A stretch of 58,783 bases of DNA from Kitasatospora phosalacinea (lineage in GTDB: Bacteria > Actinomycetota > Actinomycetes > Streptomycetales > Streptomycetaceae): positions 1-58,783 of the forward strand of contig NZ_JNWZ01000043.1 of the NCBI RefSeq assembly GCF_000716545.1. Reading direction: 5' to 3'. Positions 18,945 through 30,716 of the stretch are shown piece after piece. The stretch's first letter is position 1, and the number at the start of each line of letters is the position of its first letter. The notes below the pieces were generated by a model. It ran no database searches and was not told where the DNA came from. It worked only from the letters and a program-made list of their open reading frames with translations. A program made the position numbers and the translations under genes.

Positions 18945-19940
18945 CTACTCCTCCGGCAGGCCCTCCGCCGCCCGGACCGCCGCCCGGTAGCGGCGGGCCG
19001 CCGCGCGCAGGGCCGCGTCCACGTCCACGCCCCGGTCGTGCGCCCGCTGGGCGACCGCCAGCAGCAGCTCCCCCGCGGAGCGGGCGGTCAGCTCGGCGGG
19101 CAGCTCGTACGGCGCGTCCGGCACGCCGGTGAAGTGGGCCCGGCGCACCCGGGAGACCAGTTTGGCCGCGTACGCCAGCGCGGGCAGGCCGGAGGGCACG
19201 CCGTCCAGCACCGATTCGCGCTGCTTCTCCGCCGCCTTCAGCTGCTCCCAGTTGGCCTCGGTCTCGGCGGAGCCGGACACGCTCACGTCGCCGAACACGT
19301 GCGGGTGGCGGTACATCAGCTTCTCGACGATGTCGCCCGCGACGTCGTCGATCGAGAACGGGTCGCCGGCGTCCTCCTCGGCGATCCGCGAGTGGAAGAA
19401 CACCTGCAGCAGCACGTCGCCGAGCTCCTCGCGCAGGGTCTCCCGGTCGCCCTCCTCGATCGCCTCGACCAGCTCGAACGCCTCCTCCACCAGGTACTTC
19501 ACCAGGCTCTCGTGGGTCTGCTCGGCGTCCCACGGGCAGCCGCCGGGCGAACGCAGCCGGTCCATCACCGAGACCAGGTCGAGCAGCCGGGCACCCGGCA
19601 GGTCGTAGGAGCCGGGCAGCACCTCGATCTCCGGGTGCTCGCCGGCCTCCTCCACCGCGATCCGCGCCAGCGCGTCGGTCAGCCCCGGGTCGCCGTCCGG
19701 GCTCTCCAGCCAGAGCGCCGGAGCCTCGGCCAGCAACCGACGGGCCAGCGCGGGGGCCGACGGCCGCTCGACCACCTCCGGCTCGACGCCCGCCGCCCGC
19801 AGGGCGGCCAGCTGCGGGTGGTCCGCGACACCGGCCAGCACCTTGGGCGCGGACCGGAGCGCCTCCCAGGCCGGCCAGGTGAGCAGGCCGGGGGCGACGC
19901 GGTGGGTGGTGGTCAGCAGGATCAGCTTCGGGGTCTCCAC
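18945..19940 (-). CDS. mazG: MazG family nucleoside triphosphate pyrophosphohydrolase
   Basis: 331 residues. The N-terminal 110 residues are an actinobacterial extension of tetrapyrrole-methylase-like appearance (LILLTTTHRVAPGLLTWPAWE). The MazG domain follows at about 125-240: CPWDAEQTHESLVKYL, then EEAFELVEAIEEGD and EELGDVLLQVFFH. These carry the ExxE...ExxD metal-binding acids. MazG hydrolyses NTPs to NMP and pyrophosphate, cleaning damaged nucleotides and lowering (p)ppGpp signals. It converges with the SDR-like gene 10 bp away. Confidence 0.9.
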   Translation of the reverse strand: METPKLILLTTTHRVAPGLLTWPAWEALRSAPKVLAGVADHPQLAALRAAGVEPEVVERPSAPALARRLLAEAPALWLESPDGDPGLTDALARIAVEEAGEHPEIEVLPGSYDLPGARLLDLVSVMDRLRSPGGCPWDAEQTHESLVKYLVEEAFELVEAIEEGDRETLREELGDVLLQVFFHSRIAEEDAGDPFSIDDVAGDIVEKLMYRHPHVFGDVSVSGSAETEANWEQLKAAEKQRESVLDGVPSGLPALAYAAKLVSRVRRAHFTGVPDAPYELPAELTARSAGELLLAVAQRAHDRGVDVDAALRAAARRYRAAVRAAEGLPEE

Positions 19941-19984
19941 GGGATCCGAACCTACCGTGCGGCGCCCGCGGACCGCGGGCGCGG

Positions 19985-20359
19985 TCAGTGGCGGCGGCGG
20001 GCCCTGGCCGCCAGGGCCATCAGGCCGGCCAGCACGCAGCCGAGGGCGGCCAGGCCGATCAGCGGGAGGGCCCCGGCGCTCCCGGTGTCGGGGAGGCGGC
20101 CGCCCTCGCCGGGGCCGGGCGCCGACCGCGGGGCGTCGCCGGTGGACGGCCCGGGGCCGGGGGCCCCGGCAGCCAGGGAACGGGCGACGAGGTCACCGGG
20201 TCGGGCCGGGCCCGGCCCGGTCGGCCGCTGGGCGCCCGCCCCGGGCGGGGTGGCGGACACCGCGGGGGCCGCGGCGAGCGGGACGAGCAGTCCGGCGGTG
20301 AGCAGCGCCGCGCACAGGGCGCGCGGCGTCCTCGACAGGGGCGGACGGCGCTGGACCAC
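19985..20359 (-). CDS. Small LPDTG-anchored surface protein
   Basis: 124 residues from GTG 20359. An N-terminal signal peptide (about 10-32, ending AAPAVSA) is followed by about 55 residues of Pro/Gly/Ala-rich, probably unstructured sequence. The sorting signal LPDTG is followed by a hydrophobic helix (ALPLIGLAALGCVLAGLMAL) and the tail RARRRH. This is the complete layout of a sortase substrate. No sortase gene is in the window. The mature peptide would be only about 60 residues, too short for a usual adhesin. Confidence 0.7.
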   Translation of the reverse strand: MVQRRPPLSRTPRALCAALLTAGLLVPLAAAPAVSATPPGAGAQRPTGPGPARPGDLVARSLAAGAPGPGPSTGDAPRSAPGPGEGGRLPDTGSAGALPLIGLAALGCVLAGLMALAARARRRH

Positions 20360-20493
20360 GGGCGACCTCGCAACCGGTGCGCGAACTGGGCTGGGAGGCC
20401 CAGCCTCACCGGCCCGCCCGGGATCGCCCCGCGGACACGGCGGGGTGCGGGGGTCGCTCACCCGTCCGGCCGAGGAGCGCCCCGGCCGTTCGC

Positions 20494-21114
20494 CTACAGG
20501 GTCTGGACGTTCGCCGGCAGCCAGTTCTCGGTGCTGCCGGTGAGGCCGATCCGGGCGGTGTCCCAGCTGCCGTAGCGCGGGTTGACCTCGATGTGCAGGG
20601 CGGTGCCCGCGTCGACCAGGGCCTTGCGGATGGCGGCGTCGCCGGCGGCGCTGTTCGGGTCCTGGCCGCCGGCCAGCTTCACCAGGCCGATCTGCTGGCG
20701 GTAGAAGGAGTCGACGTCGCCCGCCGGGACGCCCTGCTTGGCGCGCAGCAGTTCGGCGAGCTTGGTGTCGCTGCCGACCGTGCGCACGTCCGCGGACCTG
20801 GCCTGGTCGATCTCGGACTGGCTGACGGCGAGCCGGTGGTCCGCCAGGGCGCGGGCGACGACCTTGCCGAGGATCAGGTCGGAGACGGCGTGCCGGGCCA
20901 GGCCCGGCTGTTCCTCGGCGGCGCCGGTCGGCGCGGCGCCGTTCCGGACGGCGGCGACCCGGGCCTCGACCTGGGCGATGCTGATCCGGTCGCTGCCGAC
21001 CACGGCGGCCGCCCCCTGGTGGGCCGGGGCACCGCCGCAGGCGGCGAGCGCGGCGGCGGCGACCGCGGTGCCGAGTGCGGCGCGCAGTCGGCGGGCGGAG
21101 CTGGTGCGGATCAC
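20494..21114 (-). CDS. SurA N-terminal domain lipoprotein
   Basis: 206 residues. The signal ends in a lipobox, AAALAAC, so the mature protein is a lipoprotein on the outer face of the membrane. The rest (VVGSDRISIAQVEARVAAV onward) matches the helical SurA-N/PrsA-like chaperone domain. No parvulin isomerase domain follows. It probably assists folding of secreted proteins. A 134-bp gap separates it from the downstream LPDTG gene. Confidence 0.85.
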   Translation of the reverse strand: MIRTSSARRLRAALGTAVAAAALAACGGAPAHQGAAAVVGSDRISIAQVEARVAAVRNGAAPTGAAEEQPGLARHAVSDLILGKVVARALADHRLAVSQSEIDQARSADVRTVGSDTKLAELLRAKQGVPAGDVDSFYRQQIGLVKLAGGQDPNSAAGDAAIRKALVDAGTALHIEVNPRYGSWDTARIGLTGSTENWLPANVQTL

Positions 21115-21247
21115 TGGGGCCTCCTGGGCGGTGGAGCGCGGTCCGGTGGTGCTCTGCGTACGTGGTTGGGACGAACATTATTGACCGCCGCCCGCGAGGG
21201 CCAGACCCCCGTCGTCCTGCGGCGCGGCGGGATCCGCCGGACGTGCC

Positions 21248-22825
21248 CTACGTCGCGTACGGGTTGGTGGTGGTGCGGTGGCGGCCGAGCCGTTCGAGGT
21301 GGGAACGCAGCCGGCGGACGTCGGGGTGGTGCGGGCCGTGGCGGCGCTCGGTCTCCAGGAGGAGTTCGAGCAGGCCGTGCCAGCCGGCCTCGGGGTGGCC
21401 GGTGGCGGCGAGCAGCAGGCCGGTGCGTTCGCGGACCTCGACGGCGTGCGGGGAGTCGGGCGGGAGGGCGGCCAGGACGGCGCGGTACTCGGCGAGGGCC
21501 TCGGCGGCCAGGCCGAGGTGGTCCAGGCAGCGGGCGGCGTGCCGGCGGTGGTCGAGCGCGGCGGGGTCGTGGGGTGCGGCGCCGGCGGCGAGCCGGCGCA
21601 GTTCGGGCAGCGCCTCGGACCAGCGCTGTTCGGCGAGCAGGGTGCGGGCCCGGATCGCGCGGACGGTGCGCACCAGCGGCGCGTCCTCGCCCTGTTCGGC
21701 GGCGGCCCGGGGCAGCAGGCGGGCGGACAGGTCGAGCACCTCGGTGTGGCGTCCGGATTCGACCAGGTCGGAGAGCCGGGCGCAGGCCGCGCCGAGCGTC
21801 TCGGTACCGGGCGGTGCGGCGAGCGGGGCCGGGACGGGCGGCGGGGCGGGCTGCGGCGGCGCGGCGGGCGGGGCCGGGAACGCGCCGGGGACGGGGGCGG
21901 GCTGCGGGTGGTGGGGGTAGCGGTAGGGGTCGCCGGGGTCGGGGACGGCGGGCAGCCGGGTGCGGACCCGGCCGGTGGGGGCGGGCAGCATCGGCAGCAG
22001 GACGGCGTGCACCTCGGCGGCGTCGGCGGGCCGCTCCTCGGGGCGCTTGGCGAGCAGCCGCAGGACGAGCGCCTCCAGCGCGGCGGGCACCTCGGCGCGC
22101 AGCCGGCGCAGCGGGACGGGCGGGTCGTCGACCTGGCGGCGCAGCACGGCGAGCGCGGTGGGGGCGGGGAAGGGCGGTTCGCCGGCGAGCATCTCGTGCA
22201 GCATGCAGCCGAGCGCGTACAGGTCGCTGCGGCGGTCGGCCTGGGCGGCCATGGCCTGTTCGGGGGCCATGTAGGCGGGGCTTCCGATCGGGCTGCCGGT
22301 GAGGGTCAGCCGGGTGGCGCCGGGGTCGAGGGCGGTGGCGATGCCGAGGTCGAGCAGGATCGCCCGGCCGTCGGGGCGGATCATCACGTTGCTCGGTTTG
22401 AGGTCGCGGTGGACCACCTGGGCGCCGTGCACGGCGGCCAGCGCGGCGCACAGCTGTCCGGCGACGGCGGCGGCCTGGCCGACGGGCAGCGGGCCCTCCT
22501 CGGCGACCAGGTCGGCCAGGCTGAGGCCGGGGACGCGCTGCATCACCAGGTACAGCTCCTCGCCGTCGGTGCCCGCGTCGTAGACGGTGACCAGCCCGGG
22601 GTGGTCGAGTGCGGCGCCGATCCGGCACTCGCGCAGGAAGCGGCGGCGCAGCAGGTCGGCCTGGCTGTCGCCGCGCCCGGCCGGGCGGGGCAGCGCGTCG
22701 GTGCGCAGCAGTTTCACCGCGACCCGGCGTTCCAGCCGCTGGTCGTGGGCGGCCCAGACCTGGCCCATCCCGCCGTGCCCGATCTTCTCGTCGAGCAGGT
22801 AGCGCTCGCCGACGACCCTGGTCAC
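21248..22825 (-). CDS. Serine/threonine protein kinase with C-terminal TPR-like region
   Basis: 525 residues. The Hanks-type kinase domain (about 8-270) has the glycine loop GHGGMGQVW, ATP-binding Lys38 in VAVKLL, the catalytic loop HRDLKPSN, DLG in place of DFG, and APEQ. A Pro-rich linker (about 290-345) leads to a helical repeat region (about 350-515) that looks like TPR units. No membrane helix is seen, so it is probably cytosolic. GTG 22825 overlaps the stop of the upstream membrane-protein gene by four bases, which links the two. Confidence 0.9.
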   Translation of the reverse strand: MTRVVGERYLLDEKIGHGGMGQVWAAHDQRLERRVAVKLLRTDALPRPAGRGDSQADLLRRRFLRECRIGAALDHPGLVTVYDAGTDGEELYLVMQRVPGLSLADLVAEEGPLPVGQAAAVAGQLCAALAAVHGAQVVHRDLKPSNVMIRPDGRAILLDLGIATALDPGATRLTLTGSPIGSPAYMAPEQAMAAQADRRSDLYALGCMLHEMLAGEPPFPAPTALAVLRRQVDDPPVPLRRLRAEVPAALEALVLRLLAKRPEERPADAAEVHAVLLPMLPAPTGRVRTRLPAVPDPGDPYRYPHHPQPAPVPGAFPAPPAAPPQPAPPPVPAPLAAPPGTETLGAACARLSDLVESGRHTEVLDLSARLLPRAAAEQGEDAPLVRTVRAIRARTLLAEQRWSEALPELRRLAAGAAPHDPAALDHRRHAARCLDHLGLAAEALAEYRAVLAALPPDSPHAVEVRERTGLLLAATGHPEAGWHGLLELLLETERRHGPHHPDVRRLRSHLERLGRHRTTTNPYAT

Positions 22826-23391
22826 GGCTGCCCGTCCCCGGCCTGCCGGCGCAGCAGTTCGCCGAGTTCGCGCAGTTCGGCGACCCCGGTCGGGACGGCG
22901 GGCGCCGCGGGCACGGTGGGCCCGGCCGGGGCGGCGGGCGGGTAGGGCTGCGCGGGCGGGTAGGAGCCGACGGGGTGGGCGGGCTGCGGGTAGGCGGCCT
23001 GCGGATGGACGGGTTGCGGGTAGGCGGCCTGCGGGTGGGCGGCCTGCGGGTAGGCGTACGGGTACGGGTAGGGGGCCGGCGCGGTGGCGGGCCACTGCTC
23101 GCGCCGGTTCATCAGCAGGAAGTGCACGGGGGCGGCGAGGAAGAGCGGCAGCAGGAGCAGCCCGCCGGTCAGGTTGTCGATCGGCTCGTCCTTCGGGGTC
23201 AGCCCGATCGAGACGAACAGCGCGACCTGCATCAGGCCGAACACCGCCGCGCCGATCTTGTCGGCCCGGCGCCGCCGGTCGAGGGCCAGCACCATCGACG
23301 GCACCGTGCCGAGCAGTCCGAGGGTCAGCACCGGTATCAGGGCGAGCAGCGCCGTCAGCCCTTTCCGGTACGGGACGGCGCGGGCGGGCAT
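22822..23391 (-). CDS. Membrane protein with Pro/Tyr/Gln/His-rich repeat tail
   Basis: 189 residues. Three hydrophobic segments (about 11-37, 47-62 and 72-92) are followed by a low-complexity tail with repeats of PQAAYPQP and PQAAHPQ type (about 103-150) and a short C-terminal helix. I do not recognise a functional family. It is translationally coupled to the downstream Ser/Thr kinase, so it may be the membrane partner or substrate of that kinase. GAGGAG precedes the ATG. Confidence 0.8.
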   Translation of the reverse strand: MPARAVPYRKGLTALLALIPVLTLGLLGTVPSMVLALDRRRRADKIGAAVFGLMQVALFVSIGLTPKDEPIDNLTGGLLLLPLFLAAPVHFLLMNRREQWPATAPAPYPYPYAYPQAAHPQAAYPQPVHPQAAYPQPAHPVGSYPPAQPYPPAAPAGPTVPAAPAVPTGVAELRELGELLRRQAGDGQP

Positions 23392-23492
23392 GGTGGCTCC
23401 TCGGCGGCGGCGGGACGTGCTGCGCACACGGTACCGGCCCGGGCGGACCCGCCGGGAGGCCGTTGCCGAGCCGTTGCCGGGCCGACGCGCCG

Positions 23493-25571
23493 TCAGGCCG
23501 GTTCGGTGGCCCCGGCGGCGAGGGTGTCGGTGAGCGCCCTGGTCAGGGTGCGGGCCTCGGCGGCGGCGGCGGCGAGGGCGCTCTCGTAGGCGGCGATCCG
23601 GCGGAACGCGGCGCCGAGGCGGCGCTGCCGTTCGACCGGGACGCGCGGCAGTTCGACCCGGCGGATGTCCAGCCGGGTGGTGGTGGACGCGTAGCTGCTG
23701 GCCCGCCGGCCGGCGCCGGTGGCGCGCAGCTGGCCGGCCAGGAAGTCGGGGTCGAGCAGGTCGGGGTCGGGCCGCAGCAGGTGCAGCCGGGGGCCGAGGG
23801 CGGCTCCGGCGTAGGGGCTGCCGGGGTGCACGGCCCGGGCGCCCTCGTCGCCCAGGGCCGGGACCAGCACGTCGCCGTGTCGGACGGTCAGGGTGTCCTC
23901 GGCGTCGGTGGCGGCGCTCGGCGGGGCGGCGGCCTGCAGGTCCTGGTCGGTGAGCAGCGGGGTGCGGCCGCCGGGCCGGGCGGGGGCGCCCTGGCCGGAG
24001 GAGTGCACCTCCAGGGCTCCGGCGCGGGCGAGTTCGCCGATGCTGACCTGCGGCGGTGCGGGGGTGGCGGCGGCGGTGACGGCCGGCAGCGCGGTGTCCA
24101 GGTCGGCGAGCCGGGCGAGTTCGGCGGTGAGCCGTTCGCGGAGTCCGGCGAGCAGGTCGGGGGCGGCCTCGGCGGGGGCGGCGGGCAGGTGGCGGGCGGG
24201 GGTGAGGTCGGTCTCGTCGTCCAGCAGGTCGATCGCGGGGACGGCCCGGGAGCGGCCGGGGCGGTCGGCGGGCAGCGGGGCGCCGGTGCGGGCGGCGGTG
24301 TCGAACTCCCGCCAGGCGGCCAGCACGGCGTCGGCCGGCGAGGTCCGGCCGGTGCCGCCGTCGGCGGCGGCGTCCAGCAGCAGGACGTGCCGGAACTCGT
24401 CGCCGGGCCGCGGTCCGCGCAGCACCCACAGGTGCAGCGGCACCCCGTACGGCGGGGCGGTCCCGGCGGGCAGCGCGGCCACGGCGCGCAGGGCGCCGGT
24501 GCGGACGAGTTCGGCGCGGACCCGGCGGCCGGCCCGGCGGGAGGCCACGGTGGGCGGGAGCAGCAGGACGGCGGTGCCGCCGGGGCGGGTGTGCGCCAGG
24601 CAGTGCAGCACCCAGGCGAGTTCGGACTCGCCGCGCGGCGGGACGAGCCGGCCGGGCCAGCGCGAGTCGTACTGGAGCTGGTCGTGGCCCCAGTCGCGTT
24701 CGTTGTAGGGCGGGCGGCAGACCACCGCGTCGGCGGTGCGGCCGGGGAAGGCGTCGGCGCGCAGCGCGTCGCCGGCGCGGACGTCCAGCGGGAGCGGGCC
24801 GGGCGCGTCGGCGGGGGCGGCCAGGGCGAGGCGGAGCAGGGCGACGCCGGCCAGCGCGGGGTCGCCCTCCTGGCCGAGGCGTTCGGTGCCGGGGGCGGCC
24901 AGCAGGGTGCCGCCGGTGCCGCAGGCCGGGTCGAGCAGCGTGCGACCGGCGGGCTCCGGGTCGTCGGGCAGGGCGAGTGCGGCGAGCAGGGCGGCGGTGT
25001 CGGCCGGGAGGGGCGGCTGGAGCCGGGGGTTGGCCTCGGCGTACCGGGCGAGCAGTTGCCCGTACGCGGCGTCGGGGGCGGTGTCGGCGGCGAGGCGGGC
25101 CAGCAGGCGGGCCAGGTCGAGGTGGGTGGCTCCGGCGATCAGCGGCAGGTCGAGGGCGGCGGGGGCGTCCGGGCCGAGGGTGGCGGCGGCGGTGCGGCGC
25201 AGCGCCTTGGGGAGGGCGGTGGCGAGCCGGGTGTCGGGCTGCCGGTCGAGGTCGGCGCGGGCGGCCGGGTCGCGGTGCAGCAGCAGGAGGACGGCGCCGG
25301 CCGTGACCAGCGGGGCGGCGGCCGGCCCGGCGGGGTCGCGGAGGGTCTCCAGTTGCCGCCAGACCCGTTCCAGCAGCGGGAGTTCGGCGAGTTTGCCCTG
25401 TTCGCGGAGCCACTGCTCGACCTGGTCGAGGCGGAAGGTGGGGCTGGTCTCGGTGCCGCCGGCGGGCTTCGGGAAGTCCGGGTGGCGACGGCGCCAGTTG
25501 GAGACCGCGGCCCGGCCGACGCCGGCCAGCCGGGCGATCTCGGCGGCCGTGACCTCGGGGCGGTCCGGCAT
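23493..25571 (-). CDS. N-6 DNA methylase-like protein with HTH and specificity-like domain
   Basis: 692 residues. A MerR/excisionase-like helix-turn-helix opens the protein (about 8-55, AEIARLAGVGRAAVSNW). The methylase domain follows (about 60-440). Its AdoMet motif I, LLDPACGTGGTLLAA, is intact at Asp214. Motif IV, normally (D/N)PP(Y/F), reads CRPPYN with Arg286 in place of Asn/Asp. The last about 230 residues resemble a type I specificity half (SIGELARAGAL, and VPVERQRRLGAAFRRI). No restriction subunit is adjacent. The altered motif suggests a DNA-binding regulator rather than an active methylase. Confidence 0.82.
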   Translation of the reverse strand: MPDRPEVTAAEIARLAGVGRAAVSNWRRRHPDFPKPAGGTETSPTFRLDQVEQWLREQGKLAELPLLERVWRQLETLRDPAGPAAAPLVTAGAVLLLLHRDPAARADLDRQPDTRLATALPKALRRTAAATLGPDAPAALDLPLIAGATHLDLARLLARLAADTAPDAAYGQLLARYAEANPRLQPPLPADTAALLAALALPDDPEPAGRTLLDPACGTGGTLLAAPGTERLGQEGDPALAGVALLRLALAAPADAPGPLPLDVRAGDALRADAFPGRTADAVVCRPPYNERDWGHDQLQYDSRWPGRLVPPRGESELAWVLHCLAHTRPGGTAVLLLPPTVASRRAGRRVRAELVRTGALRAVAALPAGTAPPYGVPLHLWVLRGPRPGDEFRHVLLLDAAADGGTGRTSPADAVLAAWREFDTAARTGAPLPADRPGRSRAVPAIDLLDDETDLTPARHLPAAPAEAAPDLLAGLRERLTAELARLADLDTALPAVTAAATPAPPQVSIGELARAGALEVHSSGQGAPARPGGRTPLLTDQDLQAAAPPSAATDAEDTLTVRHGDVLVPALGDEGARAVHPGSPYAGAALGPRLHLLRPDPDLLDPDFLAGQLRATGAGRRASSYASTTTRLDIRRVELPRVPVERQRRLGAAFRRIAAYESALAAAAAEARTLTRALTDTLAAGATEPA

Positions 25572-25754
25572 CTGCGGTCTCCTTCGCGGCGGCGGGCGTG
25601 GCCACGCAGCATAGCAACCCCGCCCTCCTCGAACGTTCACACGTGAACGGATACGTTTCATGAATAGCAATTGACACTGTTCACAGCAGAGTGGTTCAGT
25701 AGGGCCGTCGCCGGAACCGCCGGCCACCGCAGAACCTCCCGGGGGGAACCCGCC
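25572..25754. promoter_or_regulatory. Divergent promoter region with inverted repeat
   Basis: This lower-GC stretch holds the inverted repeat GTTCAC-AC-GTGAAC (25635-25648) and a consensus -35, TTGACA, at 25671-25676. TTCAGT 18 bases later is a possible plus-strand -10. TATGCT near 25612 on the minus strand could serve the methylase-like gene. The repeat is a candidate operator for the HTH-bearing methylase-like protein. Confidence 0.5.
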
Positions 25755-26369
25755 ATGTCCGTCCGCATCCGCACCCGCCGCACCGCCGCCGTCCTGCTCG
25801 GCACCGCCCTGCTCACCGCCGCCACCGCCTGCGGCCCGACCGACGGCACCGTCTCCACCGTCCCCAAGAGCAGCGCCGCCGCGCCCGCCGCGGCCGGCGG
25901 CGACGGCTCCCCGGCCGCCGCGCCGGAGTCGGGCGCCGCCAAGGCCCCGGCGGTCGCGAAGGTCGGCGACACCATCGCGCTGACCGGCCTGGAGAAGAAG
26001 GACACCGCGGACGTCACCCTGGTGAAGGTGGTGGACCCGGCGGAGAGCGCGAACGAGTACCTCCAGCCCGCCGAGGGCAAGCGCTACGTCTCGGTCCAGT
26101 TCCGGATCAAGGCGACCGGCTCCGGCGCCTACACGGACACCCCGGTCACCGGCGCCAAGCTGATCGACACCCAGGGCCAGGGCTTCACCTCCACCTTCGC
26201 GGAGACCAAGGCCGGCCCGGAGTTCCCCGGCTCGGTGAACATCGCCCCCGGGGAGAGCAGCCTCGGCTTCGTCACCTTCGAGATCCCGTCCGACGCCAAG
26301 ATCGACAAGGTCCAGTACGCCCTGAACAGCGGCTTCGCCGAGCAGTCGGGCCAGTGGAAGCTGGCGTGA
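25755..26369 (+). CDS. Lipoprotein, DUF4352-like
   Basis: 204 residues. A basic start and hydrophobic core lead to a lipobox (LLTAATAC, Cys about residue 24), giving an extracytoplasmic lipoprotein. A Ser/Ala/Pro-rich linker precedes a beta-rich domain (about 70-204). It begins VGDTIALTGL and has GKRYVSVQFRIKATG, then GESSLGFVTFEIP, which is the pattern of the immunoglobulin-like DUF4352/Telomere-length-maintenance fold. The ATG at 25755 is chosen because it starts the signal peptide. Ligand and role are unknown. Confidence 0.85.
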   Translation: MSVRIRTRRTAAVLLGTALLTAATACGPTDGTVSTVPKSSAAAPAAAGGDGSPAAAPESGAAKAPAVAKVGDTIALTGLEKKDTADVTLVKVVDPAESANEYLQPAEGKRYVSVQFRIKATGSGAYTDTPVTGAKLIDTQGQGFTSTFAETKAGPEFPGSVNIAPGESSLGFVTFEIPSDAKIDKVQYALNSGFAEQSGQWKLA

Positions 26370-26417
26370 CCGGCGCCGCCGGGCCGCGCCGCCGGGGGCG
26401 GGCGCCGGAACGCGGAC

Positions 26418-26461
26418 GGGGGCGCCGGGGGGCGCCTGCCTGCCGCCCCTCCGGCGCCCCC
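26418..26461. terminator. Hairpin between lipoprotein gene and mfd
   Basis: Perfect arms GGGGGCGCCGG and CCGGCGCCCCC with a 22-base loop lie between two convergent genes. Confidence 0.6.
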
Positions 26462-26525
26462 GCTGACGGGTGCGCGGGCGCCCGCTCGGCGCCCTGTCGC
26501 CCGGTGTCTCCCACCGCTCGGCGTC

Positions 26526-30131
<3,606 letters not shown>

Positions 30132-30716
30132 ACGTCAGTTTCTCCACGACGGGGAGTGGCCCGGCGCAGGAGTCGGCCGGGCAGCGCGACAGCCCGGAAC
30201 GCGGTGCGCCCCGGGGGGTGTCCAGCCTACGCCGCGCCGCCGCCGCGCACGCGGTGCGGCGCCCACAACGGCCCGCGACGGCCGACTCGGCGGACGGCCC
30301 GCCCTCCTTCTCCCCCCGTTCTCCTCCCGGTTCCCCTCCGGGGTACGGGCTCGTCCAGAGATCATGCGGCCGACACATTGCTGTCACTGTGCGTCCATGG
30401 TCACCGCGCACCATTGATGTCAGCGCAGGCCGCATCCAACCGTGGGGGATGGCTGTGGAAGCGCGGTCGCACCTCGATGGGGGTCGGGAGTGCGAAGGCC
30501 GGGCGACCCTGGGTGGGGGCGCCCGTGCCACTCACGCCGGGACTCGCGGCGTCCGCTCCCGGGCGGGCGCCGCGGCTCTCGGCGTCCTGGCGTCCGGGCC
30601 CCTCCCGCCGCTCGCGCACCACTTCGGGCGAAGCCGCCCGCACGGAGGCCGCCGCTCCGTACCCTCGTGTGAAGAAGGTGTGGGGACACCGGTCGTTTCC
30701 AGGGGGTTTCTTCGTC
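30132..30716. other. 585-bp divergent intergenic region
   Basis: No convincing gene is seen. On the minus strand TAGGCT at 30224-30229 is a likely -10 for mfd. A lower-GC patch (about 30360-30425) contains two GATCATGC/CCATGG-like short palindromes and may hold the plus-strand promoter for the nucleotide-sugar dehydrogenase. Frames open on both strands here encode Arg/Pro/Gly-rich sequence typical of random high-GC DNA. Confidence 0.5.
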
